Of a stretch of DNA of 64,000 nucleotides, positions 27,001-37,599 are shown in pieces (position 1 is the first letter of the stretch; every line of letters begins with the position of its first letter). The translations under genes were made by a program, and so were the position numbers. Source of the DNA: Ceriagrion tenellum (taxonomy: Eukaryota; Arthropoda; Insecta; Odonata; Coenagrionidae); NCBI GenBank assembly GCA_963169105.1, contig OY720634.1, forward strand, positions 115,728,430 to 115,792,429, written 5' to 3'. Below the pieces are notes generated by a model that saw only the letters and a program-made list of their open reading frames with translations, was not told the DNA's origin and ran no database searches.

Positions 27001-30000
27001 ACATTACAGGGTAAATTTAATGCATACACAACATTGAAGCTACTTAATTTTGGTTCAAAAATTGAAGTTAAACAATTATATATTCAATATATTCAATTAG
27101 ATCATCAGGTTAGCTGATATTTAATTCATAAGAATATTTTTTTTAAGATAAGATAAATTTTTCCCTGACATGAGGGGGGAAATTATATTTTAATACAAAG
27201 AGGAAGAGCCCATTTTAATTCACATACTACATACTGTAAAATACCTTCCTAATGAAAAATACCATTCCAAGCTTATGAAGATTAATCAAAACTTGGTGGA
27301 AAACCATCTCATAGGTAGGTATTTCAAAAGATTATAATTTTAATACCATAATAAAATTGAATTAGGTTTGCAATTAGTAATAGATATCAAAGTTTTAATT
27401 TCAACAACATATTAGGATTTTAATAAATATCATACGTGCAACCTCATAAAGGTTATGTTCCATGATTGACCTCTGTCTCCTGGAACGATTAAATTGCTCT
27501 AGGGGTACATTTCCCAAATAAAAGACCAGAAGAACAAGTTCAGCACAAAGTTCTGTACACTGCAGCATATATAGTATGTAGAAGTGGAAACTATATGATT
27601 ATTTAGAATTTGGGATTTTTGCAAACTAGTGCGAAGATTATATCACAGAGTGATTAGGAATTATCCTACAACCCACCAAGGTCAGTGGCAATTATCAATT
27701 CCATATTTAGCTTAGTCATAATTGCATTAATTTGAATGCCAAGGCCTAGTGAGTGACACGGTATCTTAAATACAAGCAACACCTGAAAATATTCACATGA
27801 ATTTTGTACCCTTAAAATGAGAAAAGATTATAATTTTCCAACTCAAAATAAAGTCTTCTATATATATAATTAAATACTTTCAATAATAATATTGACAAGA
27901 CCTGTAAGGCTTTGGAAGGACTTTGAAAAAGAGAATTTTTCCCAGGAGTAAATGTTAGTGCTTCGGCTAGTTACTAAAATACGGCTTGTCAGCTTACTAA
28001 CACCACGCCAACGTAAATTTCAAGCCCGAAATAATCCACTACTGGAAAAGAGAAGAAAAATATCAGATTCGAAACTGAATCCACTGAACACGACCACTTG
28101 AAAATAATAAACATGCATTTATACATGCTTTACCCCCACCAACCCGCGTTTATTCTTGTCCCCGCAAAAATCTTATACCCGAAGACTAAAATATAAGGCA
28201 GTTGAACTATATCTTATCGGCCAAGCCATTTCCCCAGCATAAACCGAGCGTAATAAGACGTCTTAATTGATAAGGTCCTTATAGAACTATAAATTATGTA
28301 GCCATACCTCGAGTATTGATACCAATCCAATTGAGGTATCGTGAGAGCTTCTTGGATATGTATGTCTTGCCCCTTGCGGGCAATCCCACCATAGCGATGA
28401 CATGAGGACTGTTGACGTAGTTCGCCCGTTCACCTGCGAGAAGCAAGGAAATCAAGTTGAAACGACCGCTATTCAGGCGAAAAAAAACACTGTCGCTCAT
28501 CCCAAGGCGAACTTGCCGAAGGACAAACATTGGACTAAGCACATGGGCACGGCATCACATAAGTTACCTATACGAATCGAAACTTTCCGCTGGTATTGGG
28601 AATTGCGACGCTGCATTCTGGAAATAGTGGACAATCAAATGCTTGTGGCGTCAACTACAAATACCACGCCGCAAATATTTCGAGCGTCAATGAACGGTCA
28701 ACCGAATCACACAATCGAAGACGAGAAATAGAGGGGTTCCGACGAGTAAAACAAGCCCATTCATCGACCGAACTCACAAAAGAGGGAGCGTCGTGCTTCG
28801 TAGCACAACTACTCTCAAATAAAATTTCCCCTCAAATGCCTTCGACGCGGCTGCAACTCGCCGAGAGATAACAAAACCACAACACTGGGGCGTGAGAGAT
28901 TTTTGGGCGGGAACCCGCTTGCAGTCTCCTCCCAGGCCGGCGTGTCACTCACTGACAAACACTCATAACCAGCCACGGACCAAGCTGTCGAGCCACACGG
29001 AGGAGAGCAGACGCTCTTCGGCCGGGAGAGGAAAGATGCCTCATACGAAGAAAGTATATAGGTGGTACTCCCCGACGCTCACGCTCCTCACACTACACTC
29101 TCGTCGGACTACACTGGCACAGAACCGAGCCTCGGCCGCTCTGCCGTTCTTTTCTCTCTGGAGGTCGCCTGGAGGGGAAATCCCTCGTCCCCACACTATG
29201 AGGGAGGTCGCTCGGGGGGCAAGAGACGAGGATGAAAACGGGCGCAAAAGAGGGGGGGAGACAACACCACCAACCATTTGACTTGGGGTGAGTGGGTTTC
29301 GAGTGTGAGGGAAGGAGGGAGAGAGAAGGGTGAGGTTATGGCGAAGAAGCAAGCAGGCACGTAGGCCCTGCCCTCCCTTTTAAACACTACCACCAAAAAA
29401 CCGCCCACGCCGATCTTTAAAAGAAAAAATACGACCGACGAGACCGCCACCTTTATCCAAGATTTTTTTTCCAACCCACTCGGCAGAACTCCCTCGGGAC
29501 ACGCACAATTCACGAGTACAATCATGACATGATAGCGCCCTGCTAACAGCTATTATCCAACTGTTCTTCTGGCTTCAATAAAGATATCAGTGCATTTTGG
29601 GATGGATAACGAGCGCGAGGAAAACAAGACCCGCCCCCTTACAACGCACCAATCAACCTCATAAACGGCATTCGGCCATAAACTTAACTGCAGGCGGCGG
29701 TGAAGACAAAGATGCTTGAGACGAACACGAAGCAGTAATCATTACGATACTCGTGCTAACCCTCGAACATCAAGCGATACAATATGGCACAAGCTGAAGT
29801 AATTAGTTAAGCTATCCGTTTCCGTGCTTTGCATTCGTCTAATAGCAAGTCAATCTCTCAGTGTTGTTCGACTCGGCTCATCAGGTTAAAAACGAAATAT
29901 TAAAAAAATAATAATTTCGGCGTTCGAGGGTTAAATAATGGCCCGTGATCTTAGTAAAACTCTTTCGGTAGTCTAATCTGAATACTAGATGATAACAAGA

Positions 30001-33000
30001 GATCTAAAAATGTGAAGCCATCACTGCCGACTTTAAAGCAAAGGCTCCAGCAATATCTGCATCTAAAAGCTTTCTGGAGCACCACACTTTGGGGAACCCA
30101 ATAGGCACAGCTGTGGGCCAATTCATTAAGCCCAATATTCCGAGGGACCTCCCGTCACCCACATTTGAAGAAGGTATTTTTAACCGAATAAAAACACAGT
30201 TACGTCACCCACCGGGCGCTGCTTATAACATGTGATGTGCTCAGAGCAGACCATCAGATTGATCGCGGACGCCTCCCAAAAAATGCGGTCTCGTTTCGCG
30301 AAAGTGAGGAAAGTCTATAGAATGCAACACATTGGGAACGGATGCGCGCCAGTGGCCAATCCACGAGCGCACACGCGTCCGGAATGAACATCCTTCACGT
30401 AAGAAGTCACCTCTAAATAGCCAACTTCACTTAAATATAGAAGTAGGTGGACGAGATCCAGAATATTGAAAAAAAAAGAAATTGATCCTTATGGGATAGC
30501 GCTCTGCGAAAACAAAGCCAAAATAATATCCGTACCCAAGGAGTATAGCATATTCTATACTCCTTGTCCGTACCTAAGTTTTCCTTACTAAAGCTAATGC
30601 GGAAAAGCAAGAGTAAACAACTGTTAGGCCCAAAGGCAATTTCGCCTAGTTTCACAAATAAAAATACAGTTTTAAACTAGAAGTGTGAGAAAAGGGCAGA
30701 AAAAGCATGCACATGTAAACCTAAGTTGATTCTCCGATGGGGCTAGTTTAACCTATCATTGGTGACTCGATTGTGTAAAATTTGCACATAGAGATAAAAA
30801 GAACGAAGGATTTACATCGTGAAAAAAAAAGAAATTTTAAAAATAATCCTGGCAGCTTAAGTCGTCAATTCGAAGCAAATAACTTTCAGGAATAAAAATA
30901 CACAGCGTGATAGGTGAGATCGGAGGCTGATAGTAGGTGTTAACTTCGCGTCGTGGTGAGGGATATGAGATTCCCATAGGCTCGCAGTTTCATCCATTAC
31001 CATCGAGTTCAAAGAACGTTGGCAAAGACTAAATTTTGAAATTTTTGAATGATTTTTACAAATTTAGATAGGCGAAGATTCTTCATATCAACGTATCCAT
31101 ACGATTGGTATTTTTCCATATAATCAAGGGTGAACAATGCTCACACAAAGTACGCATTTGTCTTCGTAGATGGTCTCCGTATTTTAAAAAAATCCTTGAA
31201 TGATAATTATTAACACTGAAAAAAATAATGTGTTGGCGAACAAAATTCATGAAATAATCAGGTTCATCCAAATGCGAATACGAAAATAGCGGACTATTGA
31301 GGATTTCCAATATTTCACAAGCTACTGGTTTTTTTATAAAAGAATTCAACGCTCGCGGAAATACACGTTTCGCGGAGAAAATAAGAACGAAGTCTGAAAA
31401 CTGCTTAACTTAGACTGGCCATCAAAGATTCCGATATCTACTTTCCAGTGCCAGAAACAAGAAATCAATAAGTTCTCTTTCTTTAAATCTATTAATACCT
31501 AACGCGCGTGAGAATATTCAACCAAAGTTTGAAACACCACCACTAATAGACTTCCATAATGGTCCATTGACTCGTAAACCGCAGAAAAATCGATTTAGCC
31601 TGGATTCAAACTAGCAATCATATCTTCAAGACGAAATATATACAAGTTTCGGACGTGACCACGCTTTAAATCGTCTATTTATCACATGCCGCTCAACAAA
31701 CAACTACGAGCGTGGAAGGTGGGTGGATCATGAAGGTTTCTTTAACTGCTCACTTGCTTATGTGTATGGAGAGTCAACTGCCACTGAACGCAGCAAAACC
31801 AATAGAGCGGCCTTACGACTGACAATAATGGAAATTTCAACGACTACAGTAGGTGCTAATTACAGCCATTCGAGAACTATTAAAAGTTGAGAGATACACG
31901 GGACTCTTCTTCTTCTTCCTCTGTGTAAAAAATATAAACACTGCCCAAACAGCAGAAAAAACTAAGCATGAGTCATCACGTTTTGATAAATGACCCGATA
32001 TCAACATGCCGATAAAAAAATACAGCAAAGCAGTGCAAACTGAGTCTCCCCAAGGATTATAAAATCGATGAAAATCCGTCGACGTCCTATCTCAATGGAC
32101 TCATGGTACTGGACTCTAACCTAGTAAGATTTGTCAAGAAGAGCAAATTCTAAAAACTGCAATGTTTGCCGGGATGTGATCAGGATTAAGTGATAGCAGA
32201 GCGACTATGCAGAGTTGTTAAGCAATTAAAAGCCTTATGAATGAATCAAAACAATAAAATGACGTCAAATACGCTCCCTGCATGAAATTACCGAAGAATA
32301 CTCGCGTTTCCGAATTCCGACAGGGTAGTTTTCTCTCCGCTCAAAACCTGGCTCTGTTTAGATGAGAAGGCAATTGCAAGCAAGTCCTACATTGACTTCC
32401 CGTCTCGTCGATCTCCACCTCTTGATGCTTATCGGAGGGATTGCTTCTAGTGCTTCCAGGCTTCAACATCAGTTGTTCGCTGCTAATACGCTGAACACAT
32501 AGGTATAACAGTGGAGTTGTCGTGGTCCCGTTATGATTTTCTACAAAAAAGGCTAAGTGGAAATAATTTCCATGACACCTCGCATTGTTAGTCAAATTAT
32601 GGACCAATTGCGCCCAATGCTATACGCGCCATGGCCATGTTGCGTGGATCATTTTTCGCAAAAAAATGAAAGGGTTCGCTATCGTGCGTCCAAACCCCAC
32701 CCACGCACTTCTCTAGTCTATGAATTATACAAAGCGCTTTTCAACCAGGGCGTATGACTCATCCCTTACTACAAGACGGCCGAACCCAACGAGGGACACT
32801 CCCAATAATGAACGCAAAATACTTCAGCAACGTATTAAACTCAAGTTCATCGAGACAAGAATAATTCATTCACCAAAGGTCAGGCGATGGATGCGAAGCG
32901 TTATCCTCGGGAGCTAACCCAAATTTAAGTGCAATGCCGAGTAGGATCCAGCAAGGTCGTAAACCCGAAACGCGCGGACCAGGTGCCTGCACGACCTCTG

Positions 33001-35891
33001 CTTAAAAGAAATGTAGGAATATAAAATCATAAAAGCAGCTCAACCGCGAATGCCAAGGGAAATAATTATCAGATGCTCCGATTGGAATAATACGATGATG
33101 GCCACACCTGCGAATTATTTCACCTCCAAAATATTATAAACGAACAACCTTGACAATTATGGGAGAAAATATTTCTGCTTCGAAAATGAAATACTAACGC
33201 GAGGGTATTCATAAATAACATTTACATTTAACTATGCTGCATAAGAAAAGCCATATCCTAATTTTAAGGAACTATGGAAAAAAATCATACGACGAGCAAA
33301 ATAATTTTAAGAGCACAATGAACACTAGATTATATGCAATTTAAGGCGACTCATTTAAAAAAAAGACTAATTTAAAAGAAGCACGCATTTGAGATCAATT
33401 TTTATCAAGTAACGAGACATTCGCTTTTTGACTAGGAAAGACATCACTGCATTTATAAAAATGGAAAAAGACAAACTAAAAACAAATTCCTCATATGAAC
33501 TGCAAGGCACATAATTCTTACCCATTAAAAATTACACGATACAAGGTGAATTCTGTTCATTAAAACTTTGTGGCAAGCGAACCGCAGAATGTGGGGACAC
33601 TTAACATTCGTAGAGCATAACGCCAGGGAGAAGATAGCATATATGGGTGGGAGGAAAAGGGGACCGGGATCAAGCTTGAGGTAACTACGAATGATCTTGG
33701 GTTCAACCATACGCTCATAGAAGTTTGCTGCACCCTCTCTGGTCTCAAGTCCTCACTAGGAGGGTGCCGCCAACTACTGTGATAAATGTACTACCGTACC
33801 GAAAAATATTTTTCAAAATCACTGGATAACCAAGCGTGAAGCATGATAAAATTTTGTCATTTTCGAGCGCTTAAAAGAAAAACCAAATAAAATCACTGCA
33901 AAGCGTTTTCTTTCGCCAAGAAAAGACATAGCATGCAAGATAGGCGCTTACAAGCAATTCTGATCGGTAGCCTCCCAAAGACGTACAGGCAAAGAATTTG
34001 AGCGCCGAGCCCTCAATCCCATAGTTTCAATCCAAATATGTATCAGCAACTACGGGCCGAAACCTTGTTTTCGTGTTTTCGACAGCTAAACAAAAATTTG
34101 ACTGGCTCAGCACATTATTCCCTTCTCAATTGTAGGCAACTTGTACCATAAAACCAACCACCGAAGAAAATAATCCCCAGAGGAAAATCGGGCGATTGAT
34201 CAACGTCATTACCGACGCATTCTTCACTGAGCAATGGACAAAGATGATCGTTTAAACAATGGACATCCAGGAAAATATATATGTACACTCGTATCCCCCT
34301 TCATAGCTACATAGTACTTTTCTCCACTCAAATACAGGCTGAATATTCATTCCTGCTTACGAAAGGTAACCATCAAAACACAAAAAGCTGATTCCAAGAA
34401 AGCCGATAATTTTCGTCTCTTAAATTACATTATACACAGGAAAATAGAAACTTGGAATACCTCATGAATAAAAGATTTCATAATCATACAAAGGTCGCAG
34501 TAAACTACAGTTTCACCCATCGCTCATTACCAAATCACTACATCAGATTGTCATGTCATCAATGAGTCAAATTTAGGAAACAATAATTTACGCTATTTCT
34601 ATTTCCAGATATCGAAATTTTAGCATTGAGAACGTTAATATCGAATGGGTACAATAAATCTATTCCTAATACGGTTGTATATTGGTCAAAATATACCCCA
34701 ATCCTCTGCATCTAAAAAAATGCCGAATTCCCATTTTCGGCGTTGGTTAAATCAATAGCTCCACCCGGAACACGAGATTCCAAACACATTTACATACATA
34801 TGTACACATAATCAGTCGGGAAAAATGGCCGTATCACAAGAATTATGCTTAAGTCGCCTAACAATACGACGACTTAAATTCCGCGGTGATTTCAAATCAG
34901 TGACTCAATACTGCCCCCAGGATCACGTTCGTAGAAATCACAAGCGGGAAATATGAAAATATTACGCGCAACGAATGCACTGGCTACTGACGGACGTACG
35001 CGAGGCGGCGAATATTGCCCAAGATATCGATAAGGCTGTTAACAGACAAGCAACAATAGTTATGGCGTGGGTAACAGCCGTAACCACCGAATAACTTGAT
35101 CATCCACGGATGTAGATGACCATAAGACATAAATCACTAAGCTACACGGGTGATTTGGACTACCCATGGTTATCTCCTAGTCAAATAGTCTAAAGCAAAT
35201 AATTTTCCAATAACATAAGAATTCACTGCCAGAATTCACTGCCATAAGAATTCACTGCCAGGCCACACACATTCACTGCCAGAGAATCCGAAATGTTAAT
35301 GCACAATCGAAAAATACTTTTAGTTCCAAATTCACTCAAAAATATCTCAGATACACGTAAGATGTAATAAGAAAACGATAAACGCTGGGAAAAATTGAAC
35401 TAAGACACTAGATTATGCTCATTAGGAGTCGATCGTAACTTTTGATGGTCACTAGTAACAAAAGGGGAGGGCATTAGCATTGAATGAAAAAATCTAAGGA
35501 GAGAAGAGTGCTCACTTAAATTTCTCTCTATTCACAACGCGGCTGCATTAACATATTCCAAAAATGGCTTTACAATTCACCCAAAGATAAACACACAGAA
35601 TAGTCAAGCGATAGTAAATCCAACTGTCTTAAGCCTCCGATAACGCAAAGAAAGAAATAATCCTATTCACATGTACAAGAATCCAACGAGTATTGCAACC
35701 GTGAACACAAAAAGGTTAACGACTTCCTGAGAGGCACGTTTTTCGAAACAGCTGAGGCGAAGGAAGCGCGCTTGCTAAGATAATCTCATACTTGCATTCA
35801 TGACAGTTTTCAACACGAGAAAAATGGCGGATATAGTGAGATAATACTGCAACGACTCACCGCGAGCAATGTCCGACTCCGGAGGACTCAT
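8970..35891 (-). CDS. PFKFB: 6-phosphofructo-2-kinase / fructose-2,6-bisphosphatase (10 coding exons)
   Basis: This cytosolic bifunctional enzyme makes and destroys fructose-2,6-bisphosphate, the activator of phosphofructokinase-1. Coding exons (minus strand): 35861-35891, 28308-28433, 24838-24998, 23307-23441, 21865-22018, 20469-20572, 19862-20080, 19237-19471, 18807-18934 and 8970-9047. They sum to 1371 nt, 456 residues plus stop. All introns are GT-AG and every junction keeps phase. The kinase half has P-loop GLPARGKT at 27-34, FRPDN near 73-77 and FDATN at 108-112. The phosphatase half has the RHGE motif with catalytic His at 238, GRIGGDS at 247-253, the GICEE acid-residue segment from 311 and SHQ with the second His at 372. 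All key residues expected for both activities are present. The N-terminus is short and, in this isoform, lacks the vertebrate phosphorylation segment. The first nine exons are firm; the last is less certain. A second first exon and a second terminal exon are listed separately. Confidence 0.95.
10483..10675 (+). mobile_element. 3' end of an RTE/CFDP2-like LINE (family B)
   Basis: The plus strand reads EGKNGRGRPWMRYIEQVMKN followed by a segment ending in KRIEWRAASNQSSDC and a stop, then a TGATGATGATGA tail. This is the conserved C-terminus of endonuclease-reverse transcriptase LINEs common in arthropods. It is truncated at the 5' side and antisense to PFKFB. It matches the C-terminal logic of the longer copy at 43484-45000. 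Confidence 0.75.
11070..11770 (-). mobile_element. Decayed LINE 3' end (family A), RT C-terminal region
   Basis: On the minus strand the frame DKVRYLGITLTSDTLWGTHL is followed, after stops, by VMPHLEYATSIWDP and then VPLDTRRMHTRLSLLDKFRT and SSDKIRRILCQTD. This is the post-catalytic C-terminus of a CR1/jockey-like non-LTR reverse transcriptase. Several stops and small shifts mark it as dead. It lies inside the PFKFB last intron in the sense orientation. Confidence 0.75.
11811..12060 (-). mobile_element. Second family A LINE 3' end
   Basis: Only the non-coding 3' end is left. The minus strand carries the family tail with CCCCCTGCCACATGCC near its end. Upstream it shares words with the copy just below 11300, such as the CTTATTTTATTGCTTCTGTCAGACC-type segment compared with its diverged counterpart. 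It lies directly behind the previous copy in the same orientation. Confidence 0.6.
13972..14124. mobile_element. MITE-like element with 12-bp terminal inverted repeats
   Basis: The element is bounded by TTAACCTTTAAA (13972-13983) and its exact reverse complement (14113-14124), 153 bp overall, and has no coding capacity. The inside contains smaller palindromic words such as ACCAATATTGGC. A non-autonomous DNA transposon is the natural reading; target-site duplications were not established. Confidence 0.6.
17014..17070 (-). CDS. PFKFB: PFKFB alternative terminal exon, proximal form (candidate)
   Basis: A strong pyrimidine tract and acceptor (GCTTTATTCTGCAG) precede a phase-0 frame reading SVDSAVGKNDLHVVTNAK and then TAG. 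An AATAAA lies about 45 nt past the stop (16963-16968). It is 1.7 kb from exon 9 and would give a 449-residue isoform. Short ORFs and AATAAA are common in AT-rich DNA, so this remains a candidate. Confidence 0.4.
   Translation of the reverse strand, partial: SVDSAVGKNDLHVVTNAK
18807..18934 (-). CDS. PFKFB: PFKFB exon 9
   Basis: It reads DELPYLQVPLHTVIKLTPV and on through AYGCRVEHIKLPVDAVDTHR to PKPK. This is the end of the conserved phosphatase core. Acceptor TTCCCTTCAG, donor GTATGT; it leaves in phase 0, so any terminal exon must start in phase 0. Confidence 0.96.
19237..19471 (-). CDS. PFKFB: PFKFB exon 8
   Basis: It begins GICEEMTYEEIQERFPEDF and includes RYPRGESYEDLV and VLVVSHQAVLRCLLAY, with the second catalytic His. 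Acceptor CATGTAG, donor GTAAGT; phase 0 in, phase 1 out. Confidence 0.97.
19862..20080 (-). CDS. PFKFB: PFKFB exon 7 (phosphatase catalytic His)
   Basis: Seventy-three codons start HGESEQNVQGRIGGDS, with the phosphohistidine His first, and end KALNEIDA. This is the histidine-phosphatase fold. Acceptor TTTATGCAG, donor GTAAGT; phase 0 on both sides. Confidence 0.97.
20469..20572 (-). CDS. PFKFB: PFKFB exon 6 (kinase-phosphatase junction)
   Basis: It reads GEKVVVHKHEGHIQSRIVYY and ends in PRTIYLTR; the last Arg is the R of the catalytic RHG triad completed by exon 7. Acceptor TTTTGCAG, donor GTAAAT; phase 1 in, phase 0 out. Confidence 0.96.
20868..21181. repeat. GC-rich palindromic repeat in a PFKFB intron
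   Basis: The left edge AACCCATTTACGGGCGGGCC is loosely mirrored at the right edge (GGCTGGCAAGTAAAAGGGTT). Inside lies the near-perfect palindrome GGGCCGATTTATCGGCCC (20917-20934) and related ATATCGA words. It is much richer in G+C than the surrounding intron and looks like an old non-autonomous DNA element. Confidence 0.45.
21865..22018 (-). CDS. PFKFB: PFKFB exon 5
   Basis: It begins EVKVNSPDYKNMNMEAAL and ends DLSFMKIYNT plus one base. It matches the C-terminal part of the kinase domain. Acceptor ATTTAACAG, donor GTATGT; phase 0 in, phase 1 out. Confidence 0.96.
22153..22491 (-). repeat. tRNA-derived SINE-like element in a PFKFB intron
   Basis: The minus strand starts with a textbook pol III A box, TGGTTGAGTGG (22472-22482). 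A B-box-like GGGTTAAACATCC (22442-22454) follows, then a pyrimidine-rich body. The spacing is shorter than in a real tRNA and no cloverleaf was built, so it is a SINE relic rather than a tRNA gene. The downstream limit is uncertain. Confidence 0.5.
23307..23441 (-). CDS. PFKFB: PFKFB exon 4
   Basis: This exon of 45 codons starts VFDATNSTMDRRRL and ends VEQNIM. It carries the FDATN motif of the kinase fold and the FFVESVCDD segment. Acceptor GATCCAG, donor GTAAGT; both junctions are phase 0. Confidence 0.97.
24838..24998 (-). CDS. PFKFB: PFKFB exon 3
   Basis: It encodes VFNLGEYRRHATTAYKSHEF and on to CGGEVA, and contains FRPDN. The donor is GTAAGT. The acceptor is a tandem AAGCAG. Using the CAG gives TRVFN, which aligns with other PFKFBs without a gap, whereas using the AAG three bases upstream would insert one Ala (TRAVFN). 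Confidence 0.95.
24999..28307 (-). other. PFKFB: PFKFB intron 2 (3.3 kb)
   Basis: AT-rich intron. It holds the hairpin at 25128-25193 and a short palindrome centred on TGAACCGGTTCA at 26020-26045. Nothing else is recognisable. Confidence 0.6.
25128..25193. repeat. Perfect 19-bp-arm hairpin in PFKFB intron 2
   Basis: The arms TTAATGGTAACTTTTACTA and its exact reverse complement are separated by about 28 nt, which themselves pair partly (CACAAAA / TTTTGTG). No coding capacity is present. It may be a small foldback transposon. Confidence 0.75.
28308..28433 (-). CDS. PFKFB: PFKFB exon 2 (P-loop exon)
   Basis: It encodes GERANYVNSPHVIAMVG..., including the Walker A motif GLPARGKT, and ends in ...LNWIGINTR. 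The acceptor is TTCTCGCAG, with a pyrimidine-rich tract before it, and the donor is GTATGG. It enters and leaves in phase 1, and it is shared by both first exons. Confidence 0.97.
28568..28616 (-). CDS. PFKFB: PFKFB alternative first coding exon 1b (proximal)
   Basis: On the minus strand, ATG opens the frame MQRRNSQYQRKVSIRI plus one base G, then a GTAACT donor at 28567. The phase (1) matches exon 1a exactly, so G|GT joins exon 2 to give ...IRIGERANYVNSPHV. The ATG has A at -3 and follows an in-frame TGA at 28635-28637. The intron to exon 2 is only 134 nt. The N-terminus is basic and has an R-R-N-S motif (PKA consensus R-R-x-S) and a second R-K-V-S. Seen: frame, phase, splice signal. Inferred: use as a first exon and any phosphorylation. 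Confidence 0.6.
28617..29520 (-). promoter_or_regulatory. PFKFB: GC-rich block: likely 5'UTR and promoter for PFKFB exon 1b
   Basis: About 900 bp is clearly richer in G+C and CpG than the flanking intron, which creates long but meaningless frames on both strands. On the minus strand a TATATA box sits at 29055-29060, so a start near 29025-29030 would give a leader of about 410 nt containing several short upstream ATGs. Together with the phase-matched exon 1b this looks like an internal promoter. A plain CpG-rich block without promoter activity is the alternative. Confidence 0.45.
30538..30565. repeat. Perfect palindrome with 11-bp arms
   Basis: AAGGAGTATAG and CTATACTCCTT flank a 6-nt spacer. 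On both sides a TCCGTACC word is repeated directly. Its role is unknown. Confidence 0.6.
35220..35282. repeat. Short repeat cluster (ATTCACTGCCA)
   Basis: The 11-mer ATTCACTGCCA occurs four times in about 60 bp, with slightly variable spacing. A local slippage array about 0.6 kb downstream of PFKFB exon 1a. Confidence 0.8.
35861..35891 (-). CDS. PFKFB: PFKFB first coding exon 1a (distal)
   Basis: The exon reads MSPPESDIAR plus one base (G), then a strong GTGAGT donor at 35860. The split codon G|GT joins exon 2 in phase 1 and gives ...ARGERANYVNSPHV. The ATG has A at -3 and is the first one after an in-frame TGA in the leader. The 5'UTR probably extends to about 35950-36000. The following intron is 7427 nt. 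Confidence 0.75.
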
Positions 35892-36060
35892 TGTCTCGAA
35901 CAAGACTACTCACTCTCCCGTGCAACTGCTCTTCCGTCTCCCCTAAAACATCCGATGTTCGCGGACCCTCTTAACCTATCGCCTTTCGCGTGACTGAGGT
36001 CAAAGTCTGATTTCTACATCTGTCCGAGAGCTGGCGACGCTGGCAGTATCAAGAACACGA
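35892..36060 (-). promoter_or_regulatory. PFKFB: PFKFB exon 1a 5'UTR and upstream promoter region
   Basis: The sequence just upstream of the exon 1a ATG is CpG-richer than the intron and has an in-frame TGA before the start. A CTCAGTCACG word near 35990-36000 could be an initiator, but no TATA box was seen. The boundaries are guesses. Confidence 0.35.
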
Positions 36061-37599
36061 TATAGCGTAGAGTCTCCGGCGAGCACCGCGCTTTACGAGA
36101 GGGAAAATCAATATGACGGAAAACGGTAGAATCCCGCCACACTTTAAAACATATATGGATGCACTGGCTCCCAACACGCACCATAGTGTAATTTGAGAAT
36201 TGTATCACAAAACAATCACTACGAGGAAAATACAATTATGACAACTGTAGATTTCTCTAGATTCATATTGAGGTAAAGCTGAAACCAACAGGGAAATGTT
36301 CATAAAAATCGGAAAGGAACAAAAAACTCACCATTAAAAGTTGATGCAAAACTTATAACCGCGTTGCCAATTTTCGTAACTACCTGAATATTGATTAATA
36401 TTTCATTTTCACTAATTTAAGAAAACCTCAGCATTGGTCTAGATTTCCTAAGAGTAAACTTAAGCTACAGGACTCGGTGCACATTCAGCTATTTATAAGG
36501 AATAAGAATCTAGCGAAATAAAACGCACAGGAATGGAAAGGATATACCACAACTTAAAAGGGCAGTGAGCCGCGAATCTCGACAGAATAAAGTTTATTTA
36601 GGACGGCCTTAGGCACACTACCAAACACATTAAAATCCATTTTGATTACATAATATATAAGTTTTAAACTTGTTTAAAAAGTTGCTAGCGTCAGTAATCG
36701 AATAAAAATCCAAAGGAATGATTAACTCATACCACTCATATTGCCGCGCGGATCCCAGCAATCGATACTTAAGTAGGCCAAAGGATACACCCTTTTTAAT
36801 GCACTCGAACACTCAGATCGAACGAAGCCTTCGTGGATCACAATCGCATGCTTTTAAATAGATTGGTGGTCCCGACCAGGGTAAGGTATAAGATCAGGTT
36901 TTCCCTAGTGACACGAACAGGTTGGTTGAAGAACGGTTTTTGCAAAGAGCGAGGATGGTTAATCAATAAGACGAGAGGTGTATAGTGGGGTGCGGTCGTT
37001 CCGGAATGGCGTCCTCAAGCGTTCCTAATGAAATGCCACCAAGAAATGCACTCACGGAACACTAATGCCACAACAGGATAAAAACCTCAGCCGTCAGAGC
37101 GAGAGATTAGCATAAAAGCGCCCCGCCTAGCAATACCGTTCCACGATTACACAGCGACTTCCGTTAGCTCAGCAGACTACGACGGAATGCACCGATAAGG
37201 TTCATAGGCGAGGAAGGCATTCTGAGGGGTTTCAACGAACGAAATTCCCACTAGAGGAATATGTTTAACGTGATACACTACAATTTTTAATTAAAGTTAA
37301 TCCAGAAATGGGAATATAAAAAAGGAAGCGTCTCCAAGCCAAAGAGAAAGGCGATAAATTAGTTTCCTATGGTAAAATTAAACCCAGCCACAGTCCCCGT
37401 TAAGCAATTCGTGGCATAAAAACAATACGTGTTTTTATCTTTCATAACATTTGTAATGTCTTACTTCATGATTCGATCTCAAGTAACTCATAGCAGAAAA
37501 AAAACTTCAGAAAACTATTGTAAATGGCTGGCGAAGAGTAGGGGAAGGTGAAATGCGCTGGCAAAAGCAGCATTTAGAGCGATGTGATGACGGGGGCAT
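36061..37599. other. Upstream of PFKFB, nothing recognised
   Basis: No recognisable protein, RNA or repeat family was found. Short frames here have no family resemblance. Confidence 0.4.

Larger units (their letters stand above)
28434..35860 (-). other. PFKFB: PFKFB intron 1 (7.4 kb)
   Basis: Apart from exon 1b and its GC-rich leader (28568-29520), the intron shows no host exon that fits the required phase. It carries an 11-bp-arm palindrome at 30538-30565 and the ATTCACTGCCA repeat cluster at 35220-35282. Confidence 0.6.

Noticed and set aside
28892..29525. Long open frames on both strands (103-129 codons)
   Set aside because: They overlap each other in a GC-rich block where stops are rare. 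None resembles a protein, and the block fits a promoter/leader better.
32341..32607. Possible extra first exon of PFKFB (MLKPGSTRSNPSDKHQE)
   Set aside because: The only reasonable donor leaves phase 0, whereas exon 2 needs phase 1.
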